A stretch of 64,000 bases of DNA from Ferrimonas senticii DSM 18821 (GCF_000422665.1 NZ_AUGM01000017.1:1-64000); one strand, 5' to 3'; shown: positions 1 to 8,656, counted from the first letter of the stretch. The notes: generated from the letters alone by a model not told the origin. Program-made: numbers and translations.

Positions 1-13
1 AGGCAACCACGAT

Positions 14-89
14 GGGTCGTTAGCTCAGTCGGTAGAGCAGTTGGCTTTTAACCAATTGGTCGAAGGTTCGAATCCTTCACGACCCACCA
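14..89 (+). tRNA. tRNA-Lys (anticodon TTT)
   Basis: A 76-nt cloverleaf with the CCA end encoded. The acceptor arm GGGTCGT pairs with ACGACCC, the T-loop reads GGTTCGAATCC, and the seven-base anticodon loop CTTTTAA places TTT at 47-49. The sequence is almost identical to the enterobacterial tRNA-Lys(UUU) that decodes AAA/AAG. A Rho-independent terminator follows directly, so this is the last or only gene of its transcript; the promoter lies outside the window or in the first 13 bases. Confidence 0.98.
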
Positions 90-96
90 TCTTTAG

Positions 97-126
97 AAAA
101 ACCCGCCTTTACGGCGGGTTTTTCGC
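97..126 (+). terminator. Rho-independent terminator of tRNA-Lys
   Basis: AAACCCGCC and GGCGGGTTT arms around a short TTTAC loop, followed by a T run, a few bases after the tRNA 3' end. Confidence 0.9.
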
Positions 127-309
127 ATTAACGGCAAAAATGATCCACAGATCTGATTGTTATCGGTCGCTGTGATAGTCAGATCTTCTGCCGGGCTGCC
201 CCAATAACTGCGGAATGCGGTTAATTTGCCAGAATCAGATTCATTCCTTGTTGATGTCACATTGGCTCACTAAAATTTGAGCAAGGTCAAAACACTCCAA
301 GGAGAGATG

Positions 310-558
310 ATGCAGGTAACAAACAACGTCGTTTCCATCCTTGAGTACCACCAGCGCAAGCTTATTCAGTTGCGTTTGCAGCGCGATCGGGAGTTCGAGC
401 TGTATTCATTGGAACGATTGGTGGCTCAAATCGCAGAGCGCGTGAAGATGATTGAACGTCAGCAAACCTTTGAACGGCAAGCGCAGATACAGCAGCAAGC
501 GCCAGAGCAACCTTCGTGGTTATTGCAGCACAAGCCAAAGTTCTTATTTGGTAAGTGA
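310..558 (+). CDS. Small coiled-coil protein of unknown function
   Basis: Not recognised. An 82-aa, soluble, strongly helical protein: residues about 10-60 are rich in Leu, Arg, Gln and Glu with heptad-like spacing, ending in a basic Pro/Lys tail (PSWLLQHKPKFLFGK). The reading frame opens at a TTG at 277, but a strong AAGGAG at 299-304 sits 5 nt before the ATG at 310 (an adjacent ATG at 307 is 2 nt away), so 310 is preferred. It has no membrane segment or signal peptide. It is followed by a terminator shared with convergent grxA. A small structural or adaptor protein is possible but unproven. Confidence 0.7.
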   Translation: MQVTNNVVSILEYHQRKLIQLRLQRDREFELYSLERLVAQIAERVKMIERQQTFERQAQIQQQAPEQPSWLLQHKPKFLFGK

Positions 559-576
559 TTGATTAAATTCAGTGAC

Positions 577-606
577 AAAAAAAGCGGCCAATGGCCGCTT
601 TTATTA
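577..606. terminator. Bidirectional terminator between small gene and grxA
   Basis: AAAAGCGGCC-AAT-GGCCGCTTTT hairpin with A/T runs on both sides, lying between two convergent genes, so it can serve both. Confidence 0.9.
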
Positions 607-618
607 TTTTGGCAAGGC

Positions 619-882
619 TTAGGCGTACAGGCCTAAGTTTGCTTTGGCGTAAGCTTCGAAGTCGTCACAGCCACCGATATGCTGCTGATCGATAAAGATC
701 TGCGGCACGGTGTGAACTGGTTTACCAACGGTTTTTTCCAGCTCTTCCTTGGTAACACCTTCCGCGTGCATGTCTACGTAACGGAATTTAAAGTCGTCGC
801 GCTGCTCTTGCAGGTTAGCGGCGATCTCTTTAGCGCGAACGCAGTATGGGCAGCCTGGGCGGCCAAAAATTACAACAAACAT
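619..882 (-). CDS. grxA: Glutaredoxin 1 (GrxA family)
   Basis: An 87-aa cytoplasmic dithiol glutaredoxin that uses glutathione to reduce disulfides, classically those of ribonucleotide reductase. The redox motif GCPYC is at residues 10-14 with Cys11 and Cys14. The TVPQIFIDQQHIGG stretch holds the cis-Pro and glutathione-binding surface and is very close to E. coli GrxA. Two adjacent ATGs exist; TAAGGAG lies 5 nt before the second (882), which also matches the family N terminus (MFVVIFGRPG). It is monocistronic, with the shared terminator downstream. Confidence 0.95.
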   Translation of the reverse strand: MFVVIFGRPGCPYCVRAKEIAANLQEQRDDFKFRYVDMHAEGVTKEELEKTVGKPVHTVPQIFIDQQHIGGCDDFEAYAKANLGLYA

Positions 883-927
883 CATTGCTCCTTAGTTTGA
901 ACGGCTCTGTTATACCACAATCCGGCG

Positions 928-2652
928 CTAGTAAGCGCTGTCGGCAGTACGGTAGCGGCCGTTGTAATCAAATATCGTCTCGATTACTCGCCAAAAGCGC
1001 TTTTTCTCTAGCCGAGCGATCACAAAATCAGGGTGGCGAAACAGCGATTGTGCATTAATCACCGCCGCTACGTCGTTGAGTTTTAGCGGTTGTCCGGGGT
1101 TTTTAAGATGGCCACGGACAAACTGATGGTAAAAGTGCCCCTTTTGTCCGGGGGAGTCAAAGTTGAAGGTTCGATTAAGTTCATCGCCATCTTCATCAAA
1201 CCAACTGACCTTAATGCGGTTGTTGCCACCGTCACTGATCAGCACGCCGCTACAGCGGATCACCTTGTAATCCTTTAAACGCAGCACCTCTTGTAGCCGT
1301 TTATCCGGGTCAACTAAGGCTTTATCGCATTGATGGCAATGACGAGCGGCGATGTCGTTCTCTGCCATGCAGTCAGGGCACTCTTTAAAGCGAAAACGGT
1401 AGTCGCACTGCACGGTGTGATTATCGAACTGCTCGGAGCCCTGGCAACGGCGACCGAAGTGCTCGATCACCATACCTTGTTCGTCGGTGCGTCCCCAAAA
1501 GGCGTTGTGGTGGCCACATTTGGGGCATGGAATGGTCACCGGCACGGTGTCGCTGTGTGGCCGTGGTTCACCGACTTCTGGCGAATAGATGGAATAGCCA
1601 TTGCCGGCGTAATCCAACACCAAGCAGTCGGTTTTGCCGGCGGCTAAGCGCAGACCACGCCCCACCATCTGTTGAAACAGTGCGGCGGAATCGGTGCGTC
1701 GCAACAGCGCGATCAGATCGACATGGGGGGCATCAAAACCGGTGGTCAATACCGAGACATTGACCAAGTACTTCAGCTGTTTCGATTTAAATTGTTCGAT
1801 CAATGTTGCCCGCACTTGCTTGCTGGTTGCACCGGTGATCAGCGCAGTTTCCCCCGCTGGCAGATAGCTGACGATCTCTTCGCCGTGACGCACCGTGGCC
1901 GCAAAGATGATTACCCCTTGGCGCTGCTGCGCCTCATCAATGATCTGTTCGCATATCAGTTTGGTGGCACGGCCGCGCAACTCAGGATTAATCTGTGGCA
2001 ATTTGCCATCGGCACCGGGTAACAACCAACTGGCCACGGCGCCATCAACCATCTGCGGTGGGGTTAGAAAGCCCTCTTTAATCAGCTGGCTAATTGGCAA
2101 TTCAAACACGCAATCGCGAAACGGCTTGGGTTCGGTGCTGCGCACGGTGCCGTTTTGATGGCGTTGGTAGATCCAGCCGCCATCGAGACGATAGGGGGTG
2201 GCAGTAAGCCCAAGGGTGCACAAGCGCGGATTGAGCTGATTAAGTTTGGCTAGCAGGGTTTGGTACTGACTGTCGTCATTAAGGCTGATGCGGTGGCACT
2301 CATCGATGATGACGATGGAGTACGGCTCGATCAGTTGCTCGGCCACGACCGCCAAGGATTGCACCGAGGCAAAGACCACTTTGGCATTAAGATCTTTTTG
2401 GCCAAGGCCAGCACTGTAGATGGCACTTTGGTCGCTGAAGCTGGCAAATTTTTGTTGGTTCTGTTCGACCAACTCCTGCACATGGGTCAACACCAATACC
2501 CGTCCTTTGGCGATACGGGCTAATTCAGCGATTACCAAGCTCTTGCCTGCGCCGGTTGGCAGCACCACCACGGCGGGGGCGCGGTGCTGACGAAAATGGC
2601 GCAGGACGGCATCAACCGCTTGTTGTTGGTAAGGTCGAAGGGTGTAACTCAT
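928..2652 (-). CDS. radD: RadD/YejH-type superfamily 2 helicase
   Basis: A 574-aa DEAD/DEAH-like ATPase closely matching E. coli RadD (YejH), which acts with RecA in double-strand break processing and strand exchange. Visible: Q-motif region RPYQQ, Walker A GAGKS (residues 34-38), DECH box (117-120), TAT motif III, and a motif VI region QMVGRGLR. The C-terminal third carries Cys-rich zinc-binding clusters (CPKCGHH, CQGSEQF...CDYRFRFKECPDC, CHQCD), as in RadD. The frame can open at a GTG (2658), but the ATG at 2652 (MSYTLRPYQ) aligns with the family start. It is preceded by the terminator of the upstream antiporter gene, so it has its own promoter. Confidence 0.93.
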   Translation of the reverse strand: MSYTLRPYQQQAVDAVLRHFRQHRAPAVVVLPTGAGKSLVIAELARIAKGRVLVLTHVQELVEQNQQKFASFSDQSAIYSAGLGQKDLNAKVVFASVQSLAVVAEQLIEPYSIVIIDECHRISLNDDSQYQTLLAKLNQLNPRLCTLGLTATPYRLDGGWIYQRHQNGTVRSTEPKPFRDCVFELPISQLIKEGFLTPPQMVDGAVASWLLPGADGKLPQINPELRGRATKLICEQIIDEAQQRQGVIIFAATVRHGEEIVSYLPAGETALITGATSKQVRATLIEQFKSKQLKYLVNVSVLTTGFDAPHVDLIALLRRTDSAALFQQMVGRGLRLAAGKTDCLVLDYAGNGYSIYSPEVGEPRPHSDTVPVTIPCPKCGHHNAFWGRTDEQGMVIEHFGRRCQGSEQFDNHTVQCDYRFRFKECPDCMAENDIAARHCHQCDKALVDPDKRLQEVLRLKDYKVIRCSGVLISDGGNNRIKVSWFDEDGDELNRTFNFDSPGQKGHFYHQFVRGHLKNPGQPLKLNDVAAVINAQSLFRHPDFVIARLEKKRFWRVIETIFDYNGRYRTADSAY

Positions 2653-2682
2653 AAGCACAGTTTCAGGATAACTAAATATAAT

Positions 2683-2705
2683 AAACCCCGCATAAAGCGG
2701 GGTTT
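2683..2705 (-). terminator. Terminator of the antiporter gene
   Basis: AAACCCCGC and GCGGGGTTT arms with ATAAA loop, between the antiporter stop and the radD start, both on the minus strand. Confidence 0.8.
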
Positions 2706-2730
2706 GCAGTATTGCTAGCGGTGAACCTGA

Positions 2731-4065
2731 TTACAAGATCATCGCCGCCACCCAACCTGAGACCAGCAGTGGCAGGTTGAAGTGGATAAAGGTTGGGATC
2801 ACCGAATCGCGAATGTGATCGTGCTGGCCGTCGGCATTAAGGCCAGAGGTTGGCCCCAAGGTGGAGTCTGACGCCGGTGAACCGGCATCGCCCAAGGCTG
2901 CAGCGGTGCCCACCAGCGCGATGATCGCCATGGTGGAGAAGCCAAAGGCGAGACCTAGTGGCACGTAGATGGTGGCGATGATCGGAATGGTCGAAAACGA
3001 TGAGCCGATACCCAAGGTGATGATCAAGCCAACCACCAGCATCAGCATCGCCGCGAGGGCTTTGCTGTCGCCGATAAAGGCTTTGATTGAATCGATCAAC
3101 ATCGGCACTTCACCGGTCGCTTTAACCACATCGGCAAAGCCTTTGGCAGAGATCATAATAAAGCCGATGGTGGCCATCATATGTACGCCACGGGTAAACG
3201 CATCCTGGGCGGTGATTTCACTGCGGTCGATGCCCGCCAGTGACAGCACCACAAAACCGATTAGCGCCCCAAACAGCATTGAGCCGGTCAGCAACTGTAC
3301 GGCCAGGGTAAGACCGATGGCGGCGAAGGCAACAATGATCCGGCGCTTGTTCAACTCACCATTGTTTTGCGGTGCCACCTCTAAGGTTTTGGCGGCATCG
3401 TAGTGACGTGGTTTGTTGTAGCTAAAGAAGATGGCAATCAGCAGACCGGCAATCATCCCAAGCGCGGGAATGATCATCGAGATGGCAACGTCAGCCACGG
3501 TTAGATCGCCACTAAGGCCATTGCTCACCAGATTCGACAGCAGCAGCCCTTCTTGGTAAATCAAACCAAAACCCAGTGGTACTGCCATGTAGGTGGTTAC
3601 CAGACCAAAGGTGATGACACAGGCCACCAAACGACGGTCAAGCTTTAACTGTTCCATCACGTGCAACAGTGGCGGGATCAGAATTGGGATAAAGGCGATG
3701 TGCACCGGGATCAAGTTCTGCGACATCACCGCCATCGCTAAGATGGCGACCAGCACCAGCACTTTGACATGGCCCACGGCACTGCTATCGGGATCACCGC
3801 CAAGACGAGCAACGATTTTGCGCGACAGCAGTTCGGTGATGCCAGTGTGCGCCAGTGCTACCGCAAAAGCGCCCAGTAGCGCATAAGCCAGTGCCACTTC
3901 GGCACCGCCGCCAAGACCTGCATTAAAAGTCGAGATGGTATCGGCAACGCTCATGCCTGAGCTTAAACCGGCCACCAGCGCCGAGATGATCAACGCGATC
4001 ACCACGTTAACCCTGATGAGGCTTAAGCCCAGCATCAGCGTTACGGCGAGAATCACAGCATTCAT
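2731..4065 (-). CDS. Na+/H+ antiporter family transporter
   Basis: A 444-aa polytopic inner-membrane protein with about 11-12 hydrophobic segments. Sequence style ([34 protein letters not shown] at the N terminus, a [27 protein letters not shown] re-entrant stretch near the C terminus) matches the Na_H_antiporter/YuiF family, an IT-superfamily carrier annotated as Na+/H+ antiporter or possible amino-acid/organic-anion transporter. Substrate cannot be decided from sequence. The start ATG at 4065 has an AGGAAG 8-9 nt upstream. It is monocistronic with its own terminator. Confidence 0.85.
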   Translation of the reverse strand: MNAVILAVTLMLGLSLIRVNVVIALIISALVAGLSSGMSVADTISTFNAGLGGGAEVALAYALLGAFAVALAHTGITELLSRKIVARLGGDPDSSAVGHVKVLVLVAILAMAVMSQNLIPVHIAFIPILIPPLLHVMEQLKLDRRLVACVITFGLVTTYMAVPLGFGLIYQEGLLLSNLVSNGLSGDLTVADVAISMIIPALGMIAGLLIAIFFSYNKPRHYDAAKTLEVAPQNNGELNKRRIIVAFAAIGLTLAVQLLTGSMLFGALIGFVVLSLAGIDRSEITAQDAFTRGVHMMATIGFIMISAKGFADVVKATGEVPMLIDSIKAFIGDSKALAAMLMLVVGLIITLGIGSSFSTIPIIATIYVPLGLAFGFSTMAIIALVGTAAALGDAGSPASDSTLGPTSGLNADGQHDHIRDSVIPTFIHFNLPLLVSGWVAAMIL

Positions 4066-4232
4066 AAACGCTTACTTCCTAGTTTTTGATTATTCGAATC
4101 CAGCCATCTTATGCTGAATTTTGACTTGGTTCCCATCAGTCAATGCGTTTGTATCGCCAAAAAACTAAAATTGGTGATCTATGCCACCTTTGCTCGCTTT
4201 GGCAGCGATTCAAATTTCCTGACAGCTCAATC

Positions 4233-4254
4233 GGCTAAGTCGACCAGCTTAGCC
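4233..4254. promoter_or_regulatory. Inverted repeat upstream of peroxiredoxin promoter
   Basis: GGCTAAG-N8-CTTAGCC, perfect 7-bp arms, ending 1 nt before the -35 hexamer of the peroxiredoxin promoter. The placement suits an activator site; the regulator is unknown. Confidence 0.4.
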
Positions 4255-4255
4255 A

Positions 4256-4283
4256 TTGTCAGATGGAAAACTCGATTTATAAT
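4256..4283 (+). promoter_or_regulatory. Sigma-70 promoter of peroxiredoxin gene
   Basis: TTGTCA (4256-4261), 16-bp spacer, perfect TATAAT (4278-4283), about 65 nt before the start codon. Confidence 0.7.
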
Positions 4284-4347
4284 GCAATGATTCGGTTGGC
4301 GAACGGCCAACCTAACGGAATTTCTAACCATACATCGGAGATGGAAC

Positions 4348-4956
4348 ATGAGCGTATTAGTAGGCCGTCAGGCACCTGATTTCACTGCCGCAGCGGTACT
4401 GGGCAACGGCGAAATCGTTGATTCTTTCACCCTGTCTGACGCCATTAAAGGCAAGCCAGCGGTAGTATTCTTTTACCCACTGGATTTCACCTTCGTTTGT
4501 CCTTCTGAGCTGATTGCGTTCGACAAGCGTTACGAAGAGTTCCAAAAGCGCGGTGTTGAAGTGATCGGTGTTTCCATCGATTCTCAGTTCAGCCACAACG
4601 CATGGCGTAACACCGCGATTGAAGCGGGTGGCATTGGTCCAGTGAAATACCCATTGGTAGCCGACGTTAAGCACGAAATCTGCAAAGCTTACGACGTAGA
4701 GCACCCAGAAGCGGGCGTAGCGTTCCGTGGTTCTTTCCTGATCGACAAAGACGGCATGGTTCGTCACCAAGTGATCAACGACCTGCCACTGGGCCGCAAC
4801 ATCGACGAAATGCTGCGTATGGTTGACGCTCTGCAGTTCCACGAAGAGCACGGTGAAGTGTGCCCAGCTCAGTGGGAACAAGGTAAGAAGGGCATGGACG
4901 CGTCTCCAGACGGCGTTGCTCGCTTCCTGTCTGAGAACAGCGACGATCTGGCCTAA
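4348..4956 (+). CDS. Typical 2-Cys peroxiredoxin (AhpC/TSA family)
   Basis: A 202-aa thiol peroxidase that reduces H2O2 and organic peroxides in the cytoplasm. The peroxidatic Cys51 is in FTFVCPSE; the resolving Cys172 is in GEVCPAQW. That spacing and the C-terminal tail (KKGMDASPDGVARFLSENSDDLA) fit the Prx1/AhpC-like typical 2-Cys class. There is no AhpF next door, so thioredoxin is the likely electron donor (inference). GGAG sits just before ATG 4348. A consensus promoter lies upstream and a shared terminator follows. Codon use is strongly biased, suggesting high expression. Confidence 0.95.
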   Translation: MSVLVGRQAPDFTAAAVLGNGEIVDSFTLSDAIKGKPAVVFFYPLDFTFVCPSELIAFDKRYEEFQKRGVEVIGVSIDSQFSHNAWRNTAIEAGGIGPVKYPLVADVKHEICKAYDVEHPEAGVAFRGSFLIDKDGMVRHQVINDLPLGRNIDEMLRMVDALQFHEEHGEVCPAQWEQGKKGMDASPDGVARFLSENSDDLA

Positions 4957-4977
4957 GCTCCAGTCCGTTAGTTAAGC

Positions 4978-5004
4978 AAAAGGCCGCTCAATGAGCGGCC
5001 TTTT
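4978..5004. terminator. Bidirectional terminator, peroxiredoxin/rnt
   Basis: AAAAGGCCGCTC-AAT-GAGCGGCCTTTT between convergent genes. Confidence 0.9.
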
Positions 5005-5009
5005 GGCGT

Positions 5010-5705
5010 TTATTCGCCAGCGCTGGTTGTTACTGCTGAGGCAGGTAACGGCGACGGCAGATCCGGCTGTTCCAATGGCAACGGCCAACCACCCAGTTGC
5101 TTAAAGCGATTGACGATAAAACAGAATAGCTCGGCGGTACGCAAGGTATCGTACAGGGCACTGTGGGCTTCTTTGTTATCAAACGGGATATGTGCGGCGC
5201 GACAGGCTTTAGCCAGCACCGTTTGTCCCAGCGCTAGGCCGGCCAATGATGCAGTATCAAAGCTGGCAAATGGATGAAACGGCACCCGTTTCATCTTGGT
5301 GCGCTCACTGGCGGCGTTGACAAAGCTTTGATCAAAATTGGCGTTGTGGGCGACAATGATCGAGCGATTACAACCGGCCGCCTTTTGCCCCTTTCGCACC
5401 CCTTTAAAGATCTCGGACAGCGCTTCTTTTTCACTGACCGCACCGCGCAGCGGCGAGAACGGATCGCGGATGCCGTTAAATTCCAGCGCCGCTTGCTCTA
5501 GGTTGGCTCCCTCAAATGGGGTGACGTGGTAGTGAAAAGTTTGATCGATCTGCAACCAGCCGGCGTCATCCATCTTTAGGGTGACGGCGGCAATCTCCAG
5601 CAGCGCATCGGTGTTGGCGTTAAAGCCAGCGGTTTCAACATCGATAACCACTGGGTAGTAGCCACGAAAACGTTGCGATAGCAGGTTGTGTTCAGTGTCG
5701 GTCAT
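5010..5705 (-). CDS. rnt: Ribonuclease T
   Basis: A 231-aa DEDDh 3'-5' exonuclease that trims tRNA CCA ends and matures stable RNA 3' ends. Catalytic residues are visible: Asp22 and Glu24 (VIDVETAG), Asp125 (AHNANFD), His181 and Asp186 (AHSALYD). It is strongly similar to E. coli RNase T from residue 11 on. The open frame extends to 5759, but the extra 18 residues are not family-like; ATG 5705 (MTDTEHN) is chosen. It has a slightly longer Pro-rich tail than E. coli. Divergent motY lies upstream, an rnt-motY arrangement also known in Vibrio. Confidence 0.95.
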   Translation of the reverse strand: MTDTEHNLLSQRFRGYYPVVIDVETAGFNANTDALLEIAAVTLKMDDAGWLQIDQTFHYHVTPFEGANLEQAALEFNGIRDPFSPLRGAVSEKEALSEIFKGVRKGQKAAGCNRSIIVAHNANFDQSFVNAASERTKMKRVPFHPFASFDTASLAGLALGQTVLAKACRAAHIPFDNKEAHSALYDTLRTAELFCFIVNRFKQLGGWPLPLEQPDLPSPLPASAVTTSAGE

Positions 5706-5836
5706 GCAAATCTTTGGGCAGAATAAATAGCCGCGCATTATACCCCAGTCTGTTGGCAATGGGGGGATTGGCTTTTCAGTAAAGAGTTTGCTTGACCAGT
5801 CGATAACCCAACTATTAGCGGTTTTAGAGACTTCTC

Positions 5837-6694
5837 ATGCGATTAGCACTGACTTTGCTGTTGACGTTACTGCTGGCGCCAAGCCACGCCGGTATTCGCA
5901 GCTATCAAGCCAATTTAGACAATGCCGAGTGGCAACTGGCCGAGGCCACGCCGCTGCGCTGTGAGTTGCGTCATCAAATTCCCGGTTTTGGTAGCGCCCG
6001 CTTTATCAGTGATGCCTCGAAGCAGCTGAATCTGCGTTTTAGCTTGCAGATGCTGCGTAAGCCCGATGCCGCCACCCCGGTGCTGTTAAAGTCAGTTCCA
6101 CCGGCTTGGCGCCCTGGTCACTCGACCTTACCGATTACGGAATTGACCTTTTACCGTCAGTTCGATGGCGAACTGGGTAAGCAGGATGCGTGGTTGATGC
6201 TCAACGAGCTAGAGCGAGGGATGCAGCCAACGTTTTATTACCAAGATTGGCAAGATAAGCAGACTGTCGAAGTTGGCTTGTCATCGGTGAAGTTTGCGCC
6301 GCGATTCGTCGAGTTTTCGGCGTGTTTGGATCAGTTACTGCCTTATGGCTTTGACGATATCGCCTTTACCGTATTGCATCACGATAAGTACGGTGAGTTA
6401 ACCGCCCATTCGTTGCAGCAACTGCAGCGGGTCGTGAACTACTTGAGCCTAGATCCGCTGTTGGAAGTGGTGTTGATGGACTTTTACACCGATGCCTATG
6501 GTACTGAAAGTACCAACAATGCTCTGACTCGGCAGCAGGCTCAAAGCTTGAAAGAGAAGCTGATCGCCAATGGCATTCCAGAGCAGCGGATCACCGCTAC
6601 CGCTCATGGAGAAAAGCGTCATGTGGCTGGCAATGACAGCGAGTTTGGTCGCCAGCTAAACCGCCGCGTAGTGATGCGAATAGAACCGTTTTAA
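5837..6694 (+). CDS. motY: MotY-like flagellar T-ring protein
   Basis: A 285-aa exported protein: signal peptide MRLALTLLLTLLLAPSHA, an N-terminal MotY_N-type domain (about 19-150), then an OmpA-like peptidoglycan-binding domain (about 175-285, with QQAQSLKEKLIANGIPEQRITATAHGE). MotY forms the periplasmic T ring that anchors PomAB/MotAB stators of sodium-type polar flagella. The neighbouring divergent rnt supports orthology with Vibrio/Shewanella motY. Its TAA stop shares the TTAA at 6691-6694 with the stop of the convergent DUF3307 gene. Confidence 0.9.
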   Translation: MRLALTLLLTLLLAPSHAGIRSYQANLDNAEWQLAEATPLRCELRHQIPGFGSARFISDASKQLNLRFSLQMLRKPDAATPVLLKSVPPAWRPGHSTLPITELTFYRQFDGELGKQDAWLMLNELERGMQPTFYYQDWQDKQTVEVGLSSVKFAPRFVEFSACLDQLLPYGFDDIAFTVLHHDKYGELTAHSLQQLQRVVNYLSLDPLLEVVLMDFYTDAYGTESTNNALTRQQAQSLKEKLIANGIPEQRITATAHGEKRHVAGNDSEFGRQLNRRVVMRIEPF

Positions 6695-7410
6695 GACAGT
6701 GCACTGCGACCAATAATGCCGGTTACCAGTGCCCAACTGACGCTGGCAAGGCTGCCCAGCATGACGTATTCAGTTAGGCTGCGATCGTGCTGTTTTGACA
6801 GATCGCCAAAGCGAAAGATGCTTTTGGCGGCCAACAGGAATCCGACGCCAACAAATTGATCGGCAAGGATCAGGCTGACAATCAGCAGTCGCTCCAAATA
6901 ACCAATGGTCTGCCCGGCGGCCAACAAGCTAGGGCGCTCATTGAGGCTTTGATGCGACCAGCGGCTAAGCAGCTTACTGATGCAGACAGAGGCAGGGGTT
7001 AGGCAGCTTAGATACAGCAAACTTAGCAGTAATAGCGGTTGTTGCTGTTGGCCCAGTTGGGCTAATAGCGCTTGCCAATGACTACTGGCTAGACTGAGCC
7101 ACAGCAGCCCAATCACCAACAGATGGGCAACTTGATCGGCGATGAAGGTGGTCAAACTGTCAACATACCGGCTTTTAATGCCATCGATCAGCAGGTGACT
7201 AGTGGCAATGATGGCGGCGATGGCTGGCCACTGCAGGCCCAAGCCCAGCGGCGCGAGTAACAGCAGCACGACTAAGCCATGTACCGCCGCATGCTGGTAC
7301 AGCGCCGGTGAACGCCAGCCGTTGCTTTGCCGGCATAGGATCCAGCGATTGGGTTGCAAAAAGAAATCAGCCAGCAGGTGGCTTAACAACAGCAGTAGCA
7401 GTAAGGTCAT
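6691..7410 (-). CDS. DUF3307 family membrane protein
   Basis: A 239-aa, very hydrophobic protein with about 6-7 membrane segments. The opening LLLSHLLADFFLQPNRWILCRQ and the later TSHLLIDGIKSRY motif (repeated His/Asp near membrane edges) are typical of DUF3307. Function unknown. Its first 44 nt overlap the end of the SatD-like gene, so the two are translationally coupled; SatD/DUF3307 pairing recurs in bacteria. It ends convergently with motY in a shared TTAA. A role together with the HTH partner in regulation or membrane homeostasis is speculation. Confidence 0.8.
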   Translation of the reverse strand: MTLLLLLLLSHLLADFFLQPNRWILCRQSNGWRSPALYQHAAVHGLVVLLLLAPLGLGLQWPAIAAIIATSHLLIDGIKSRYVDSLTTFIADQVAHLLVIGLLWLSLASSHWQALLAQLGQQQQPLLLLSLLYLSCLTPASVCISKLLSRWSHQSLNERPSLLAAGQTIGYLERLLIVSLILADQFVGVGFLLAAKSIFRFGDLSKQHDRSLTEYVMLGSLASVSWALVTGIIGRSALS

Positions 7411-8038
7411 CGGTAATCGTCCGTGTCACCTGTTCGATGGTTTGCCAAATTAGGTTGGCATTGCAGCGGTTAAGGTGGCGACTGACGTTGGATTGGTCAA
7501 TGCCCAATTGTTGAGCAATCTTGCTTTGTTCGATGCTGGGGTTGGCAAGCCACAACTGCAGCACTTGAGCTTGCTTAGGGGTGAGATCGTTCACTTGTAG
7601 GCTGAGCCAGCGCACCAATAGTGTGGTGATCTGCAGCAGTTGCGCCTGCCGACCGGTTAGCCCCGATTCGCCAAACAGCTCCAGTTGATTGCCTTTAAGG
7701 CGATCCAGACCAAGCCCGGAGCGCTCATATGCAGCGCCACTGTTGGTGGCGTTGTCAGCGCGTACCATCCGTTCCTCGCCAATGCCGATAGCCAAGCGAC
7801 AATCGCTGCCTTGTTTGTTGTGGCGCTGGGCGATCAGCGCCAGCTTAATGGCCAGCGCACAGGGCAGGGCATCAGCGACGTTCGTAAGGCGGATCTGAAA
7901 GCCATCACCACGGGCAAAGTGGTGGTGTGCGGAATAGTCAGCGATGGTGCGCTTAATAGTGCTGATGGCGTTAGAAAGCTCGGCGTCGGACATGGCGCGG
8001 GAGCGAACCAGATCGCCACTGATTACGGCAATAGTCAT
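7367..8038 (-). CDS. SatD-like protein with C-terminal HTH
   Basis: A 223-aa cytoplasmic protein. The N-terminal SatD-type domain (about 1-140) begins MTIAVISGDLVRSR and contains FARGDGFQI, ALAIKLALIAQ and LAIGIGE motifs. Residues about 150-205 form a helix-turn-helix (LTPKQAQVLQLWLANPSIEQSKIAQQLGIDQSNVSRHL, shown from its start at LTPKQAQ to VSRHL) resembling LuxR/sigma-4 HTHs. The nucleotide-cyclase-like fold often proposed for the N-terminal domain is family knowledge, not shown here. ATG 8038 is preferred over 8047 by alignment. It overlaps DUF3307. The AT-rich promoter region upstream holds repeats that could be its own operator. Confidence 0.8.
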   Translation of the reverse strand: MTIAVISGDLVRSRAMSDAELSNAISTIKRTIADYSAHHHFARGDGFQIRLTNVADALPCALAIKLALIAQRHNKQGSDCRLAIGIGEERMVRADNATNSGAAYERSGLGLDRLKGNQLELFGESGLTGRQAQLLQITTLLVRWLSLQVNDLTPKQAQVLQLWLANPSIEQSKIAQQLGIDQSNVSRHLNRCNANLIWQTIEQVTRTITDDLTATAVVKPPAG

Positions 8039-8090
8039 AAACGGCAACCAGCAGTGGGTAATGGGATAAGGCTACGAACAAATCAATTAA

Positions 8091-8136
8091 TGTGCAAATT
8101 TACGCATAAATAAAATAATGCACAAATTTATACATA
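8091..8136. promoter_or_regulatory. AT-rich repeat region upstream of SatD-like gene
   Basis: TGTGCA (8091-8096) and TGCACA (8119-8124) form an inverted repeat, and the overlapping unit AAATTTA-NN-CATA recurs at 8096-8108-like spacing and at 8124-8136, giving a 28-bp period. It lies 53-98 bp upstream of the SatD-like start, where an operator or AT-rich promoter element would be expected. Confidence 0.4.
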
Positions 8137-8153
8137 TTGCATTGCAGCTACAA

Positions 8154-8179
8154 AAATGCCGCTCATCAGAGCGGCATTT
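8154..8179 (-). terminator. Terminator of DUF3622 gene
   Basis: AAATGCCGCTC-ATCA-GAGCGGCATTT just past the DUF3622 stop; it prevents readthrough into the SatD-like gene. Confidence 0.85.
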
Positions 8180-8190
8180 CTATGTCGGGT

Positions 8191-8556
8191 TTATTCTTCG
8201 AAGTCGTCTTCGAAATCATCGAATTCATCAAATTCGAACTCACCCTCTTCTTGCTGGGCGGCAGCACGAGCGGCACGACGCTCAGCTGCTTTTTGCTCGG
8301 CGCGTTCCGCTTTTTGCTCAGCAATCGCTTGGCGTTCAATGCGTGCCTTGGCGTGGCGTTCGTTACGCTGCGCTTGGTTTTGCTGGAACTCAGCCAGAGT
8401 CTGCTCGCCCCAAGCTTGTGCTTCAGCCTCAGTAGCAAAACGGCCTTTTTTCTTGGACACCATGGTGCGACGGTTAGATACCTTGCGGACGATCTTCGCA
8501 GTCCACTGTTCTTCAGTTTGCTCTACCAAGAGCGAGAATTTTTTGCTTTGCGCCAT
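8191..8556 (-). CDS. DUF3622 domain protein
   Basis: A 121-aa cytoplasmic protein with the DUF3622-type N-terminal domain (MAQSKKFSLLVEQTEEQWTAKIVRKV...RRTMVSKKKGRFATEAEAQAW, shown in parts), a long Arg/Glu/Ala-rich helix (about 60-100) predicted to be coiled coil, and a highly acidic tail rich in Asp, Glu and Phe. Function unknown; the family is seen in Vibrio and Shewanella. ATG 8556 with GGGAA upstream is favoured over an in-frame codon at 8571. It is monocistronic, with terminators on both sides. Confidence 0.8.
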   Translation of the reverse strand: MAQSKKFSLLVEQTEEQWTAKIVRKVSNRRTMVSKKKGRFATEAEAQAWGEQTLAEFQQNQAQRNERHAKARIERQAIAEQKAERAEQKAAERRAARAAAQQEEGEFEFDEFDDFEDDFEE

Positions 8557-8631
8557 GGTGTCAGTTCCCACCGGTCGGACTAAAAATTTAAGGTCGCACA
8601 GTATACGCCGATTGCGGCAATTAACCAGATC

Positions 8632-8656
8632 AAAAAAGGGAGCCGTCAGGCTCCCT
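8632..8656 (-). terminator. Terminator of fadE
   Basis: GGGAGCC-GTCA-GGCTCCC followed on the minus strand by TTTTTT, about 30 nt past the fadE stop. Confidence 0.9.
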
